DNA from: Rhizobiaceae bacterium
Lineage (GTDB): Bacteria > Pseudomonadota > Alphaproteobacteria > Rhizobiales > Rhizobiaceae
DNA: 64,000 nt
Direction of reading: 5' to 3'
Assembly: GCA_019635755.1 (NCBI GenBank)
Contig: JAHBYW010000009.1
Location: 1 to 64,000, forward strand
The notes beneath the pieces are model-generated. The model made no database searches, was not told where the DNA came from, and was given only the letters and a program-made list of their open reading frames with translations. The position numbers were made by a program, and so were the translations under genes. Position 1 is the first letter of the stretch. Each line of letters opens with the position of its first letter. Shown here piece after piece: positions 25,531 to 34,004 of this stretch.

Positions 25531-27362
25531 GCGCCCAGTTCGACCGCGACGTGGTTGAGCGCGTCGGCCACGGTCCGCATGTCCTGCGGCCGGCGATCCG
25601 GATCGCGCGAGCGCATGCCCGAGACGAGCCTCGTCAGCGACGTGCCCATGCCGAACAGCGAGCCCAGCCCGAACGCCATCGGCCTGGCGTCGGGCGGCAG
25701 GAATTCGCCCAGCATGACGCCGAGCGCGAACACGTCCTGGCGCGGATGCGGTGCCGGACGCGAGTCGAGCGTCAGCAGTTCGGGCGCAATGTATTTCGGC
25801 GTGCCGCGCAGCGACGCATCCTTGTCCTCGGCGGCGCCCGCGATGGCCGCCAGACCGAAATCGACGATGGTCGGCTGCAGCACGTCATCGACGATGATGT
25901 TGGCGGGCTTCAGGTCGCGGTGCACGACATTGGCATGGTGCAGCACGACCAGCGCGTCGGCGATTTCGCGGAACAGGCTGACCACCGTGCGCAGCTTGAG
26001 CGGCTCGCCCTTCAGCATTTCGAGCGGCTGGCCCTCGACGAAATCCTGCACGACCACGATCGTCTCACCGTCGACGAAGACGCTGTGCACCCGGACGATG
26101 CCCGGGTGCCTGGCGCGGCTGGCGGCCTCAATCTCGGCTTTGGCGTCGGCCATCAGCCGCTCGCGCTGCCGGGCGCTGCCAATGCCCTTGAGGTTGATGA
26201 ACTTGACGGCGCGCCGCGCGCCCGTCTCGACGTCGTAGGCACGCTTGACCTCGCCATAGCCGCCGCTGCCCAGCGTCTCGCCGATCACGTAGCGGTTCTG
26301 CACGAGGCCCGCCGCGCTGTTGTCGTAGGAATTGCAGAACACCAGCATGGCGTTGCGGGCGCGCTCCAGAACGCGCGCATCGAGCAGCTTGCCGAGACCC
26401 AGCACCGCCGAGACCTGGCGCAGCGCCTCTTCCGTGCGCTGGTGGCGGTAGTGCAGCTCGGCAAGCTCCAGCCGGCGGTCGGCTTCCTGCCCGTGCAGCG
26501 CGTCGGCATTGAACTTCTCGATCAGTCGTTCCAGCGTCTGCCGGGCCGTCTCGGCCTGCTCGGGGCTCTGGCCCCCGGCGCGCTCGGCGAGCTTGGCGAT
26601 CTCGTGCCCGGCCTCCGTCCACTCGATGCGCTCATAGGCGCCGGGATCGTCGGACAGCATTTCCTCTGCCGCGTCGAGGACGGCGCGGGCCTCGTCGAAG
26701 CGGCCGACGCCTGCCAGCGCACGCGCGCGCTCGATCCGTCCGAGCAGCCGGACACGCTTGCTGTCGACAGCCTCCATCGCGTCCATGCAGGCGTCGCTCT
26801 GCGCCAGGCAGGCGTCATGCTGGCCGTCGCGGTTCAGAATCTGCAAGCGGTCGAGATATGTCCGCGCCCGCGTCAACGGGGTCGCCGGCAGCGCCAGGGC
26901 GGCGTCGAGGAAAACCAGAGCAAGCTCGTAGTCCTTGATCTCCTTGCAGGCGCGCACGGCCTCCGCGATCGCAGCCGCCTCGTCCTCGGGCTGGCCGGCG
27001 ACCTTGGCTTCGGCGATCGAACGCAGCAGCTCGCGCATCGCGGCTTCGCCCTTGCCCCGCCAGGAATGCACCGTGGCGATCTCGCGCGACACGCGGGCGC
27101 GATAACGTTCGGCGCCTTTCATGGCCGCGAGCTTGCGCGCCTCGTAGAGGGTGGCCAGCGCCTTGCCGGACAGCGTCAGCCGGTTCTCGACCGCGCCCTG
27201 TGCGATCAGCAGCCTGAGCTTGAGCACCGGATGAGGGGCGACGGCGGGCGTCAGCTCCGCGATCCGCCGGGCCAGCTCGTCCTTCGGCCTCGAATTGGCC
27301 ATGTCCTGATCGAGCCGCGCAAGCTCGGCTTCGAGGTCGCCTTCCTGCAAAACGCCGGACAT
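25512..27362 (-). CDS. Ser/Thr protein kinase with N-terminal TPR-like region
   Basis: A 616-residue protein. The first ~340 residues are helical TPR-like repeats with many Ala/Leu/Glu. The kinase domain (~355-610) has the glycine loop GSGGYG, the catalytic lysine in 'RRAVKFINL', the HRD loop 'VVHRDLKPANIIVDD', DFG in 'IVDFGLAAIA' and 'GTPKYIAPELL', so it should be active. No transmembrane segment is visible: it is cytosolic, and the TPR part probably receives the signal. It converges on and overlaps the FHA-like protease by 19 bases, and is divergent from the secreted S1 protease. The ATG at 27362 is preceded by GGGAC. A natural hypothesis is that it phosphorylates a partner read by the FHA domain. 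Confidence 0.9.
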   Translation of the reverse strand: MSGVLQEGDLEAELARLDQDMANSRPKDELARRIAELTPAVAPHPVLKLRLLIAQGAVENRLTLSGKALATLYEARKLAAMKGAERYRARVSREIATVHSWRGKGEAAMRELLRSIAEAKVAGQPEDEAAAIAEAVRACKEIKDYELALVFLDAALALPATPLTRARTYLDRLQILNRDGQHDACLAQSDACMDAMEAVDSKRVRLLGRIERARALAGVGRFDEARAVLDAAEEMLSDDPGAYERIEWTEAGHEIAKLAERAGGQSPEQAETARQTLERLIEKFNADALHGQEADRRLELAELHYRHQRTEEALRQVSAVLGLGKLLDARVLERARNAMLVFCNSYDNSAAGLVQNRYVIGETLGSGGYGEVKRAYDVETGARRAVKFINLKGIGSARQRERLMADAKAEIEAASRARHPGIVRVHSVFVDGETIVVVQDFVEGQPLEMLKGEPLKLRTVVSLFREIADALVVLHHANVVHRDLKPANIIVDDVLQPTIVDFGLAAIAGAAEDKDASLRGTPKYIAPELLTLDSRPAPHPRQDVFALGVMLGEFLPPDARPMAFGLGSLFGMGTSLTRLVSGMRSRDPDRRPQDMRTVADALNHVAVELGAQSSDR

Positions 27363-27441
27363 TGTCCCAAGTCCCGTCTTGAATTTGTCCTTATGGCAAG
27401 TTGAAACTGAAGTCATGGGGTTCTGGCGCGGGAGAATTGAA

Positions 27442-28464
27442 TTGTCTCATCTTGTCACGATGCGCGCGTTGGTCGCGATATCGGTCGGACTCGGCGCTGC
27501 GATGCCGCCGGCGCTGGCCGATACCAACGATTTCATTGTCAACGGCCTCGAGGCCAAGGCGGGAAGCTGGCCCTGGCAGGTCCGGCTCTACCGGTCCGAC
27601 ACCGACGAGAAGGGCATCTGCGGCGGTTCGCTGATCGCGCCGCAATGGGTACTGACGGCGGCGCATTGCCTGAAGGGGCTCGATCAGGTGTGGGTCGGCT
27701 CGGGCAGCGTCGAGTTGGCCGAACTGGATATCCAGAAGGCGGAAACCTTCTTCATCCACCCGCTCTACGGCTCGCCCTCGCTGGTGGCGGACGAGAACGG
27801 CGTGCCCGAGGTGGTCGAAGCCGTGACCTCCGTCGCCTCCAGCAAATTCGTGACAGTACCCGGCGGGAAGGTCGCCGCAACCGGCGGGCGCGACGCCGCG
27901 CCGACCTCGGACATCGGCCTCATCAAGCTGTCGGAGCCGCTGGAGATCCCGACCATCGGCCTGGCCGACCCGACGATCGATGCCCGGCTGAACGTTGCCC
28001 GGACCAAGGTGACCGTGACCGGCTGGGGCGCCAACTACGACTTCCGTTTCCAGAAGGCGCTGGAAGCCGTCTACCAGACGATGGACGCCGCCGCGCTCGG
28101 CACGGTCATGGACGACGAGAAGCTGAAGGTTCCGCCGGTGCTGCGCGAGGCCGAGGTGGAGGTGATCGACCAGACGAGCTGCCGCAAGCGCTACCGGACG
28201 CTCGCCGCCAAGGCCAACCAGTACGTGATCGACGACACCGAGATCTGCGCCGGCGTAATCGGCGAAGTACGCGATTCCTGCTACGGCGACAGCGGCGGCC
28301 CGCTGATGGCCAAGGATCCCGAAACGGACGCCTATGTCCTGCTCGGCGTGGTGAGCTGGGGTTACCAGTGCGGCCACCCCGGTTTCCCCGGCATCTACGC
28401 TCGCGTCGCGAGCTTCGGCGACTGGATCCGCCAGACCGCCGAAGAAAACGGCGGCGGCCTGTAG
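27442..28464 (+). CDS. Secreted S1-family trypsin-like serine protease
   Basis: A classical chymotrypsin-fold protease of 340 residues. Signal peptide at the N-terminus (MRALVAISVGLGAAMPPALA), then mature start 'FIVNGLEAKAGSWPWQVRLY', catalytic His in 'WVLTAAHCL', Asp in 'SDIGLIKL' and Ser in 'CYGDSGGPL', with disulfide cysteines beside His and Ser as in animal-type trypsins. An insertion separates His and Asp. TTG at 27442 is chosen because GGAG lies seven bases upstream; ATG at 27415 or 27460 are alternatives. It is divergent from the kinase gene with only 79 bases between, so shared regulation is likely. It would act in the periplasm or outside the cell. Confidence 0.88.
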   Translation: MSHLVTMRALVAISVGLGAAMPPALADTNDFIVNGLEAKAGSWPWQVRLYRSDTDEKGICGGSLIAPQWVLTAAHCLKGLDQVWVGSGSVELAELDIQKAETFFIHPLYGSPSLVADENGVPEVVEAVTSVASSKFVTVPGGKVAATGGRDAAPTSDIGLIKLSEPLEIPTIGLADPTIDARLNVARTKVTVTGWGANYDFRFQKALEAVYQTMDAAALGTVMDDEKLKVPPVLREAEVEVIDQTSCRKRYRTLAAKANQYVIDDTEICAGVIGEVRDSCYGDSGGPLMAKDPETDAYVLLGVVSWGYQCGHPGFPGIYARVASFGDWIRQTAEENGGGL

Positions 28465-28496
28465 GACAAGCGCCAGCCGCCCCGGCCGCGCCCGCG

Positions 28497-28951
28497 TCAG
28501 TCGACGATCACGATGCTTGTGTTCGACGCGCCGAAGGTCTGCACCAGCGTGAAGAAATCCGACGCGTTCTCGGGCGAGAGACGGACGCAGCATGCGAGGC
28601 CGGGTTGCCAAGGCGCTTCACGGCCTCGGTCGCGTGCACGGCATAGCCGCCCGAGAAGAACACCGAGTGCGGCATCGGCGCGTTGTCGTACGTCTTCGAG
28701 TACCACATCTCGTGCATCCGGGTCGGGGTGTAGGAGCCCGTCGGGGTCTCGTAGCCCTTCCGGCCCGTCGACACCTTCCACTCGAACGCGGCCTGGCCGT
28801 CGACCAGAACCTCCATGCGCTGGGCCGAGATGTCGACCCGGGCGACGAGCTTGGTCGCGGCCTCGGAAGGCGCCGAGCCCAGCAGCAGGAACGCTCCGGC
28901 GAGCGTGGCGGCGGCGATGTTGATCAGGTTGCGGGCGGCGGTGGCGTGCAT
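28497..28951 (-). pseudogene. L,D-transpeptidase, frameshifted at the catalytic motif
   Basis: Two minus-strand frames together encode a ~151-residue ErfK/YbiS-type L,D-transpeptidase with signal peptide: first 'LVARVDISAQRMEVLVDGQA' ... 'YAVHATEAVKRLGNPASH', then in the other frame 'CVRLSPENASDFFTLVQTFG' to the stop at 28497. The break falls exactly in the active-site motif SHGC(V/I)R: on the plus strand one C is missing between 28590 and 28591, so the glycine codon before the catalytic Cys is lost. Restoring one base recreates SHGCVRL. Either a real inactivating mutation or a sequencing/assembly error. A transpeptidase of this type would cross-link peptidoglycan or attach lipoproteins. Confidence 0.8.
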
Positions 28952-29330
28952 CGTGTCTCTCCCTCGGCCGGCGATGGCCGGTCAAATCCGTTCGATGGCG
29001 CCCTTCTCGACGATGCCTGTTTCGATTTGATTTCGTTCGATGCGCATTTTTGTTTCGGAATCGTTTCTCGCTTCGAAAGCATCGAGCCGTAGAACATGTC
29101 CGCGCGCAACCTTCTGACGAGGCGCGGCCTTGTCGTGCGCAGCCCTGGCGGAACCCGATCCCCGGAGTCTGCGTTTCGGGTCGGCAAAGCGAAACTGCAT
29201 GGGCCTGGGACGGCTCGGATACGAAGCTGAATCAGCCGCAACCGAAAGCGGCATGACGCCGATACAGCCCGCCCCGATAAGGCGCGCAATCCGAACCAAG
29301 TCTTGGCCCAGTCGGGCAAAGGAGCCAACA
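28952..29330. other. Intergenic region with no gene seen
   Basis: This 379-base stretch lies between the divergent L,D-transpeptidase and the 57-residue small protein. It includes an AT-richer segment (about 29010-29075) that could hold promoters in both directions. I see no convincing coding frame, RNA gene or repeat. GGAG at 29320-29323 serves the small gene. Confidence 0.4.
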
Positions 29331-29504
29331 ATGGCCACCAAGCGTGCTGCGAAGCTGATGTCGACGGCCCTGATCTACGCGCAGGGCGCCCTGATGGTTG
29401 CTGCCGTGGCGGCTGTCATCGCCCGTCTCCCTGCCGACGAGCAGAAAGCCACGACGGCCTTGCCTCAGGTCGCTGCGGTCGCATTCGACACCATCGCCCG
29501 TTAG
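29331..29504 (+). CDS. Small single-span membrane protein
   Basis: A 57-residue open frame with a good Shine-Dalgarno (AAAGGAG) before ATG 29331. It encodes a basic N-terminus (MATKRAAKLM), one hydrophobic span (ALIYAQGALMVAAVAAVIAR) and a short polar tail. This pattern fits small inner-membrane proteins. I do not recognise a family and propose no function. Its neighbour on the other strand is a response regulator with a degenerate receiver. Confidence 0.5.
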   Translation: MATKRAAKLMSTALIYAQGALMVAAVAAVIARLPADEQKATTALPQVAAVAFDTIAR

Positions 29505-29579
29505 CCACCCTGCTTAAAAGCCATCCGGCAAAGACGCACCTGAAGCGCGCCCAGCGCGCTGGACCCGCCGGAACGAATA

Positions 29580-30248
29580 TCAGGATTGCCCTGGCGGATC
29601 GAAACGATATCCCGCTCCCCGGATCGTTGCGATGCTTTCAGTGTCAAGCTTGCGCCGCAGCCTGACGATCCGCGAGTCGATCGACCTGTCGAACGCATCC
29701 GTCGTCTCTGCCGGCGCTTCAGCCATGATGTCATCGCGTGTCAGCACCTTGCGCGGGCTGGACGCGAAGAGGCGCAGCAGCGCCACCTGCCCCGGCGAAA
29801 GCGCTTCCTCTTGCCCGGACCGATGCATCACCAGCGCCGCACGCAGATCGACCGTCGAATTCTCCAGTACCACCAGGTCGGCAGCCTGCCGGCCACGCCG
29901 CGTGAGCAAGCCGGCGATCCGCGCCGCGAGTTCGCGATCCGGCACGGCGGGATCGACGACGTCGGCGGCTCCCAGTTCGAGCGCGAGGACCCGATCCACC
30001 ATCTGGCCCGTGCCGCCCAGCATGATGAAGAGCGGGCCGTTGTCGCCGCCGCGACGTCTCAGATGGCCGAGACCGTCCGCGCCGAGGTCGGCCACGGCCA
30101 CGTCAACCCGGGCGGAGAACACCGAGTCGACTTCCCACTCGCCGTCAGCGGTGCGCACGTCGTAGCCCCGCCGCTCAAGATAGTCCTTCAGGGCGGAGCC
30201 TGGCCGGCCGGCGAGGCCGAGCAATGCGATCAGCGGTCTAGACGCCAT
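29580..30248 (-). CDS. OmpR-like regulator with degenerate receiver
   Basis: A 222-residue protein with receiver-like and OmpR winged-helix domains. The C-terminal DNA-binding part is normal ('LSPGQVALLRLFASSPRKVL', 'RSIDSRIVRLRRKL', 'TIRGAGYRF'). The receiver is degraded: the acidic pair after strand 1 is replaced ('LIALLGLAGRPG'), and the lysine of strand 5 is lost ('AADVVDPAVPDRE' where KP is expected), although an Asp remains in 'VAVADLG'. It is therefore unlikely to be controlled by normal phosphorylation. It is divergent from an intact OmpR regulator with only 45 bases between the starts, so the two may bind the same promoter region. Confidence 0.85.
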   Translation of the reverse strand: MASRPLIALLGLAGRPGSALKDYLERRGYDVRTADGEWEVDSVFSARVDVAVADLGADGLGHLRRRGGDNGPLFIMLGGTGQMVDRVLALELGAADVVDPAVPDRELAARIAGLLTRRGRQAADLVVLENSTVDLRAALVMHRSGQEEALSPGQVALLRLFASSPRKVLTRDDIMAEAPAETTDAFDRSIDSRIVRLRRKLDTESIATIRGAGYRFDPPGQS

Positions 30249-30293
30249 GCGCAGGTTCCCGAAAAGCGAAGCTGAATCATCGGACTGGACAAC

Positions 30294-31073
30294 ATGTTTA
30301 TACCGAATCTACTTTCCGCGGACAGCGGAGGCGAGACCACACTGCGCGCACGCATAGCCGTCGTCGAGGACGAACCGGACCTCAGGGAGGCCGTCGCCGA
30401 ATACCTGTCCGCGAACGGCTACGACGTGATCCAGGCGGGCAATGCGGGCGAGATGCGCGCCCTCGCGGCCAGCGAGACCTTCGACCTGGCCATCCTCGAC
30501 ATCGCAATGCCGGGCGAGGACGGCCTGTCGCTCGGCCGCTGGCTGCGCGGCCAGATGCCGGTCGGCCTGATCTTCGCGACGGCAGCCGGCACCTCGATCG
30601 ACCGCATCGTCGGCCTTGAACTCGGCGCGGACGACTACGTCGTGAAGCCCTACGAACTGCGCGAACTGCTCGCGCGCGTCCGCTCCGTCTTGCGTCGTCT
30701 GCCGCAGCCCGGTCAGCAGAAGGCGCCGGCCAGGGCTCCGGAACAGGCGCGGCGGACTTTGTCCTTCGGCCCCTACAGCGTCGATCTCGACGGGCGGATG
30801 GTGACCGGGCCGGCAGGCAGGACAATCGAACTCGCCAAGAGCGAGTTCGACGTGCTCGAGGTCTTCGTGACCCGCGCCAACCGCCTGCTCACGCGCGCCG
30901 CGATCGCCGAGGCAATCGGCTTCGAGGAGGACCCGGAATCGTCGCGCGCCGTCGACATCCGCATCATGCGGCTGCGCAAGAAGATCGAGGACGACCCGGC
31001 GAACCCCAGGTTCCTGCGCACCGTGCGGGGCGAGGGCTACATCTTCGCCCTTCCCTCGGCGGACGACGCCTGA
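30294..31073 (+). CDS. OmpR-family response regulator
   Basis: A 259-residue two-component regulator. The receiver is intact: acidic pair in 'IAVVEDEPDLREAV', phosphoacceptor Asp in 'AILDIAMPGEDG', and Lys in 'DDYVVKPYELREL'. The winged-helix effector ends with 'RIMRLRKKIEDDP' and 'LRTVRGEGYIF'. The hybrid histidine kinase gene starts 10 bases after its stop, which makes that kinase its probable partner. The promoter must lie in the 45-base gap shared with the degenerate regulator, or within its coding sequence. Confidence 0.9.
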   Translation: MFIPNLLSADSGGETTLRARIAVVEDEPDLREAVAEYLSANGYDVIQAGNAGEMRALAASETFDLAILDIAMPGEDGLSLGRWLRGQMPVGLIFATAAGTSIDRIVGLELGADDYVVKPYELRELLARVRSVLRRLPQPGQQKAPARAPEQARRTLSFGPYSVDLDGRMVTGPAGRTIELAKSEFDVLEVFVTRANRLLTRAAIAEAIGFEEDPESSRAVDIRIMRLRKKIEDDPANPRFLRTVRGEGYIFALPSADDA

Positions 31074-31083
31074 GCCCCGATCC

Positions 31084-33165
31084 ATGATCGACACGACCCC
31101 GCCCAGCATCGACACGGACATCGCCGAGCCCACCGCGTCGGTGGCGGCCGCGCGCATCGTGCGAAGGCTGCGCGAGACCAACGACTGGCGCCGGGAGCTG
31201 GACGAGGCGCTGGAACTGCTCGGGACCGCGATGTCGGTTCACCGGACGATCGTCTTCCGCCTGGAGACGCTCCCCGAGGGTTTCGTGCAATCCGTCGTGG
31301 CCTACTGGGCCGACGAGACATACGCCGGCGGCGCGGCGCCGACCGTCATCCCGGAGTCGGTCATCCGCGAGGACGCGTTCATGCAGCGCGTGGCGCGCGA
31401 AGGCCGCCAGGGCAAGATGTTCGCGGGCCTGACCCGGGAGATCGAGGGTTTCCTGCGCGAGGATTTCGAACGGCAGAAGGTGAAGGCCTTCCTGTCGGCC
31501 ACGATCTTCGTGCACGGACACGTCTGGGGCACCCTGGCGGTCAACGATTGCGTGGCCGAGCGTGAATGGACGCTGGACGAGAAGGCGGCGGTCGAGATCA
31601 TCGCGCTGGCGATCGGCAGCGCCGTCGAGCGCTCCCAGTCCGAATCGCACGTCAGCGACATCATCCGCTCGGCATTCCTGCAGGCCTCGCTGGACGGCGT
31701 CATCGTCATCGACGAGACCGGCAAGATCGTCGAGTTCAATCCGGCGGCCGAGAAGATGTTCGGCTATCAGCGCGCCGACGTGATCGGCAAGGATCTCCTC
31801 GACACCATCGTGCCGACCTACTACCGCGCCGGCCATGTCGACGGCGGCGACTATATGGCCAGGCGCGGACGGCCTATGCTGGGCCGGCGCATGGAGACCG
31901 TCTCGCAGAACGCCGCCGGCGAGGTCTTCCCCATCGAACTGACCGCCAACGAGGTGCGAATCGGCGACCGCACTCTGTTCCTCGGCTCGATCCGCGATCT
32001 GCGCGAGAAGCGGCTGGCGGAAGACGAGATCAACCGCCAGCGCGACCGGCTGCACCAGAACGAGAAGATGGCGGCTATGGGCTCGCTGCTCGCGGGCGTT
32101 TCCCATGAACTGAACAATCCGCTCGCCGTCGTCGTCGCACAGTCGACGCTGCTTCACGAATTCGCCGGCGACCCGCAGACCAAGGCGCGGGCGGAGAAGG
32201 TGCGGGCCGCCGCCGAGCGCTGCGGCCGGATCGTCAAGAGCTTCCTCAGCATGGTGCGCCTTCACGCCACCACCTATGCCGAGACCGACCTCAACCAGAT
32301 CGTGCGCGCAGCACTCGAAGTAACCGCCTACGGCGCGCGCTCGTCCGGCATCGGCATCGAGGCCGACCTCGCTCCGGGCATGGTGATGGTGATGGGTGAC
32401 TCCGACCACATCACCCAGGTGGCGGCGAACTTCCTTGTGAACGCGCAGCATGCGCTGAACACGCAGTCGGGCGAGCGTCGCATCAAGGTACGGACGTTCC
32501 GGGACGGCGACGTCAACGGCTTCTCGATCGAGGACAACGGGCCGGGCATCCCGAAATCGATCCGCGACCGAATCTTCGAATCCTACTTCACCACCAAGCC
32601 GGCGGGCGTCGGCACGGGCATCGGCCTGTCGATCTCCCGCTCCATCGTCGAGCGCCACAAGGGAAAGGTCTGGTTCGAGGACGTGCCCCCCAACGGCGCC
32701 CGGTTCATCGTGACGCTCCCTGCCCTGACCCATGCGGCCGAGGCCGAGGTCGCCGCAAAACCGGAGGCCGCGGACATCCGGCGGGCACTCATCATCGACG
32801 ATGAGCCGGATGTGGCCGGTTCGCTCGCCGACATCCTGGAGCTGATGGGTGTCAAGTCGACCACCGTGACGGCCTGGACGTCGGCCGCGGAATCGCTCAG
32901 CGGGCCCGAGCCGGACATCGTGTTCTCAGACCTGCGCATGCCGGGAATGAGCGGTCTAGCAATCCACCGCGAGCTGACGGAGAGGCGGCCGGCGCTGGCG
33001 CGCCGTTTCGTGCTTGTCACCGGCGACATGATCGGCGCGCGCGCCGAAATCGAGGCGCTGGCGCCGCATCTTCGGCCCCAGGTGCTGGAGAAGCCGTTCA
33101 GCACGCTCGACGTGCGCAGCGTGCTCGCCGCGATCAACGACCAGGTGAGCTTGGGAAGGTCGTGA
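31084..33165 (+). CDS. Hybrid sensor histidine kinase (GAF-PAS-HisKA-HATPase-REC)
   Basis: A 693-residue soluble sensor kinase. Order: GAF-like domain (~30-180), PAS domain (~195-320, with 'DGVIVIDETGKIVEFNPAAE'), HisKA with H341 (AGVSHELNNPLA), HATPase with 'IEDNGPGIPKSIRDRIFESY' and 'GTGIGLSISRSIVERH', and a C-terminal receiver with acidic pair 'LIIDDEPDVAG' and phosphoacceptor in 'IVFSDLRMPGMSG' (~615). No transmembrane segments are seen, so the signal is intracellular. It follows the OmpR regulator by 10 bases. A strong bidirectional terminator lies downstream. Confidence 0.93.
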   Translation: MIDTTPPSIDTDIAEPTASVAAARIVRRLRETNDWRRELDEALELLGTAMSVHRTIVFRLETLPEGFVQSVVAYWADETYAGGAAPTVIPESVIREDAFMQRVAREGRQGKMFAGLTREIEGFLREDFERQKVKAFLSATIFVHGHVWGTLAVNDCVAEREWTLDEKAAVEIIALAIGSAVERSQSESHVSDIIRSAFLQASLDGVIVIDETGKIVEFNPAAEKMFGYQRADVIGKDLLDTIVPTYYRAGHVDGGDYMARRGRPMLGRRMETVSQNAAGEVFPIELTANEVRIGDRTLFLGSIRDLREKRLAEDEINRQRDRLHQNEKMAAMGSLLAGVSHELNNPLAVVVAQSTLLHEFAGDPQTKARAEKVRAAAERCGRIVKSFLSMVRLHATTYAETDLNQIVRAALEVTAYGARSSGIGIEADLAPGMVMVMGDSDHITQVAANFLVNAQHALNTQSGERRIKVRTFRDGDVNGFSIEDNGPGIPKSIRDRIFESYFTTKPAGVGTGIGLSISRSIVERHKGKVWFEDVPPNGARFIVTLPALTHAAEAEVAAKPEAADIRRALIIDDEPDVAGSLADILELMGVKSTTVTAWTSAAESLSGPEPDIVFSDLRMPGMSGLAIHRELTERRPALARRFVLVTGDMIGARAEIEALAPHLRPQVLEKPFSTLDVRSVLAAINDQVSLGRS

Positions 33166-33233
33166 ATGGTGGATGGCGCGATCATTGCACCGATGCTGTC
33201 CACCCCTATTCGCTTTCCACCCACCTGACGGAA

Positions 33234-33268
33234 AAACCCCCACCGCCAGGGAAGCGGTGGGGGTTTCC
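33234..33268. terminator. Bidirectional intrinsic terminator
   Basis: A 13-bp perfect stem (AAACCCCCACCGC / GCGGTGGGGGTTT) encloses a 7-base loop at 33247-33253, with A-rich and T-rich flanks. It lies between the convergent hybrid kinase and the 137-residue membrane protein gene and can serve both. Confidence 0.9.
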
Positions 33269-33294
33269 TGTTGCGCTGGACGGTCGATTGGAGG

Positions 33295-33708
33295 TCAGAA
33301 CACGTTCGGCGTCGTGGAATTGATCTGATCGGCGACGACCAGCCTGATCTTGCGCTGCTCGCCCGTGCCTTCGCGGGTGATGACGGTCAGGCAGTCGAGC
33401 GTCTCGGCGCCCCATGCCTGGCCGGAGCAGGCCTCGTCCGCGGGAATATCGAGCAGCCGGTCGGCCTTGCCACCGGTCGCCGCGTCGGCCGGGAGGTCGG
33501 CGGCGGCAGGGGCGATCGCGGCCTGGGCGGGACCCTGCGACGGCAGCATCACCATCGAGATGAAAGCCGCGGCGACGATGACGGCGAACATCGCCATCGG
33601 ATGCTCGTCGGTGAACCGGCGTGGTTCGAGCCTGGGGATGTCATATCGGCGCGCGGGCTGGCCGAACGGGTCGTTGACGATGGAGCTGGTTTCGATCTGG
33701 GCGGTCAT
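33295..33708 (-). CDS. Conserved-looking single-span membrane protein, unknown function
   Basis: A 137-residue protein starting MTAQIETSSIVNDPFGQPA. One hydrophobic span lies near residues 37-53 ('MAMFAVIVAAAFISMVML'). The remainder is a short Ala/Pro-rich linker and a C-terminal segment with two cysteines ('EACSGQAWGAETLDCLTVI') that could form a periplasmic disulfide. The ATG at 33708 is preceded by an AAGAGGCGACGGCA-like purine stretch; the open frame continues upstream but with an unlikely N-terminus. I do not recognise the family. The 296-base gap to the divergent MarR-type gene contains no other feature I can support. Confidence 0.6.
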   Translation of the reverse strand: MTAQIETSSIVNDPFGQPARRYDIPRLEPRRFTDEHPMAMFAVIVAAAFISMVMLPSQGPAQAAIAPAAADLPADAATGGKADRLLDIPADEACSGQAWGAETLDCLTVITREGTGEQRKIRLVVADQINSTTPNVF

Positions 33709-34004
33709 TGCCGTCGCCTCTTGTCTCGCGTTCCCTGTTGGAGGCGTTCTAGGGTCAGGCTGTTTCCTTCCGATGATGTTGTTACATGCCTGTGTAACAG
33801 GGCAGATACACGCAGCATCGGGCAAAAGGAGGCACGCCCGGTCAACCGTCCGCACAGCGCGGCGGGCGGGTGGTGCGGGTGCGGCGTTTCGCCGTTTTTC
33901 CTTTTCGTAACCGGGCAGTCAGGTTCCCTTCCTGTCCGGCATCCCGTAGAGTTTGTGACTCGCTTCAGTCCGGCTTGGGGGCGGCACTCGAAGAAGGCGT
34001 TCCA

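Noticed and set aside
28585-28596. Programmed frameshift in the L,D-transpeptidase gene
   Set aside because: No slippery heptamer or obvious stimulating structure at the site; a simple one-base loss explains it.
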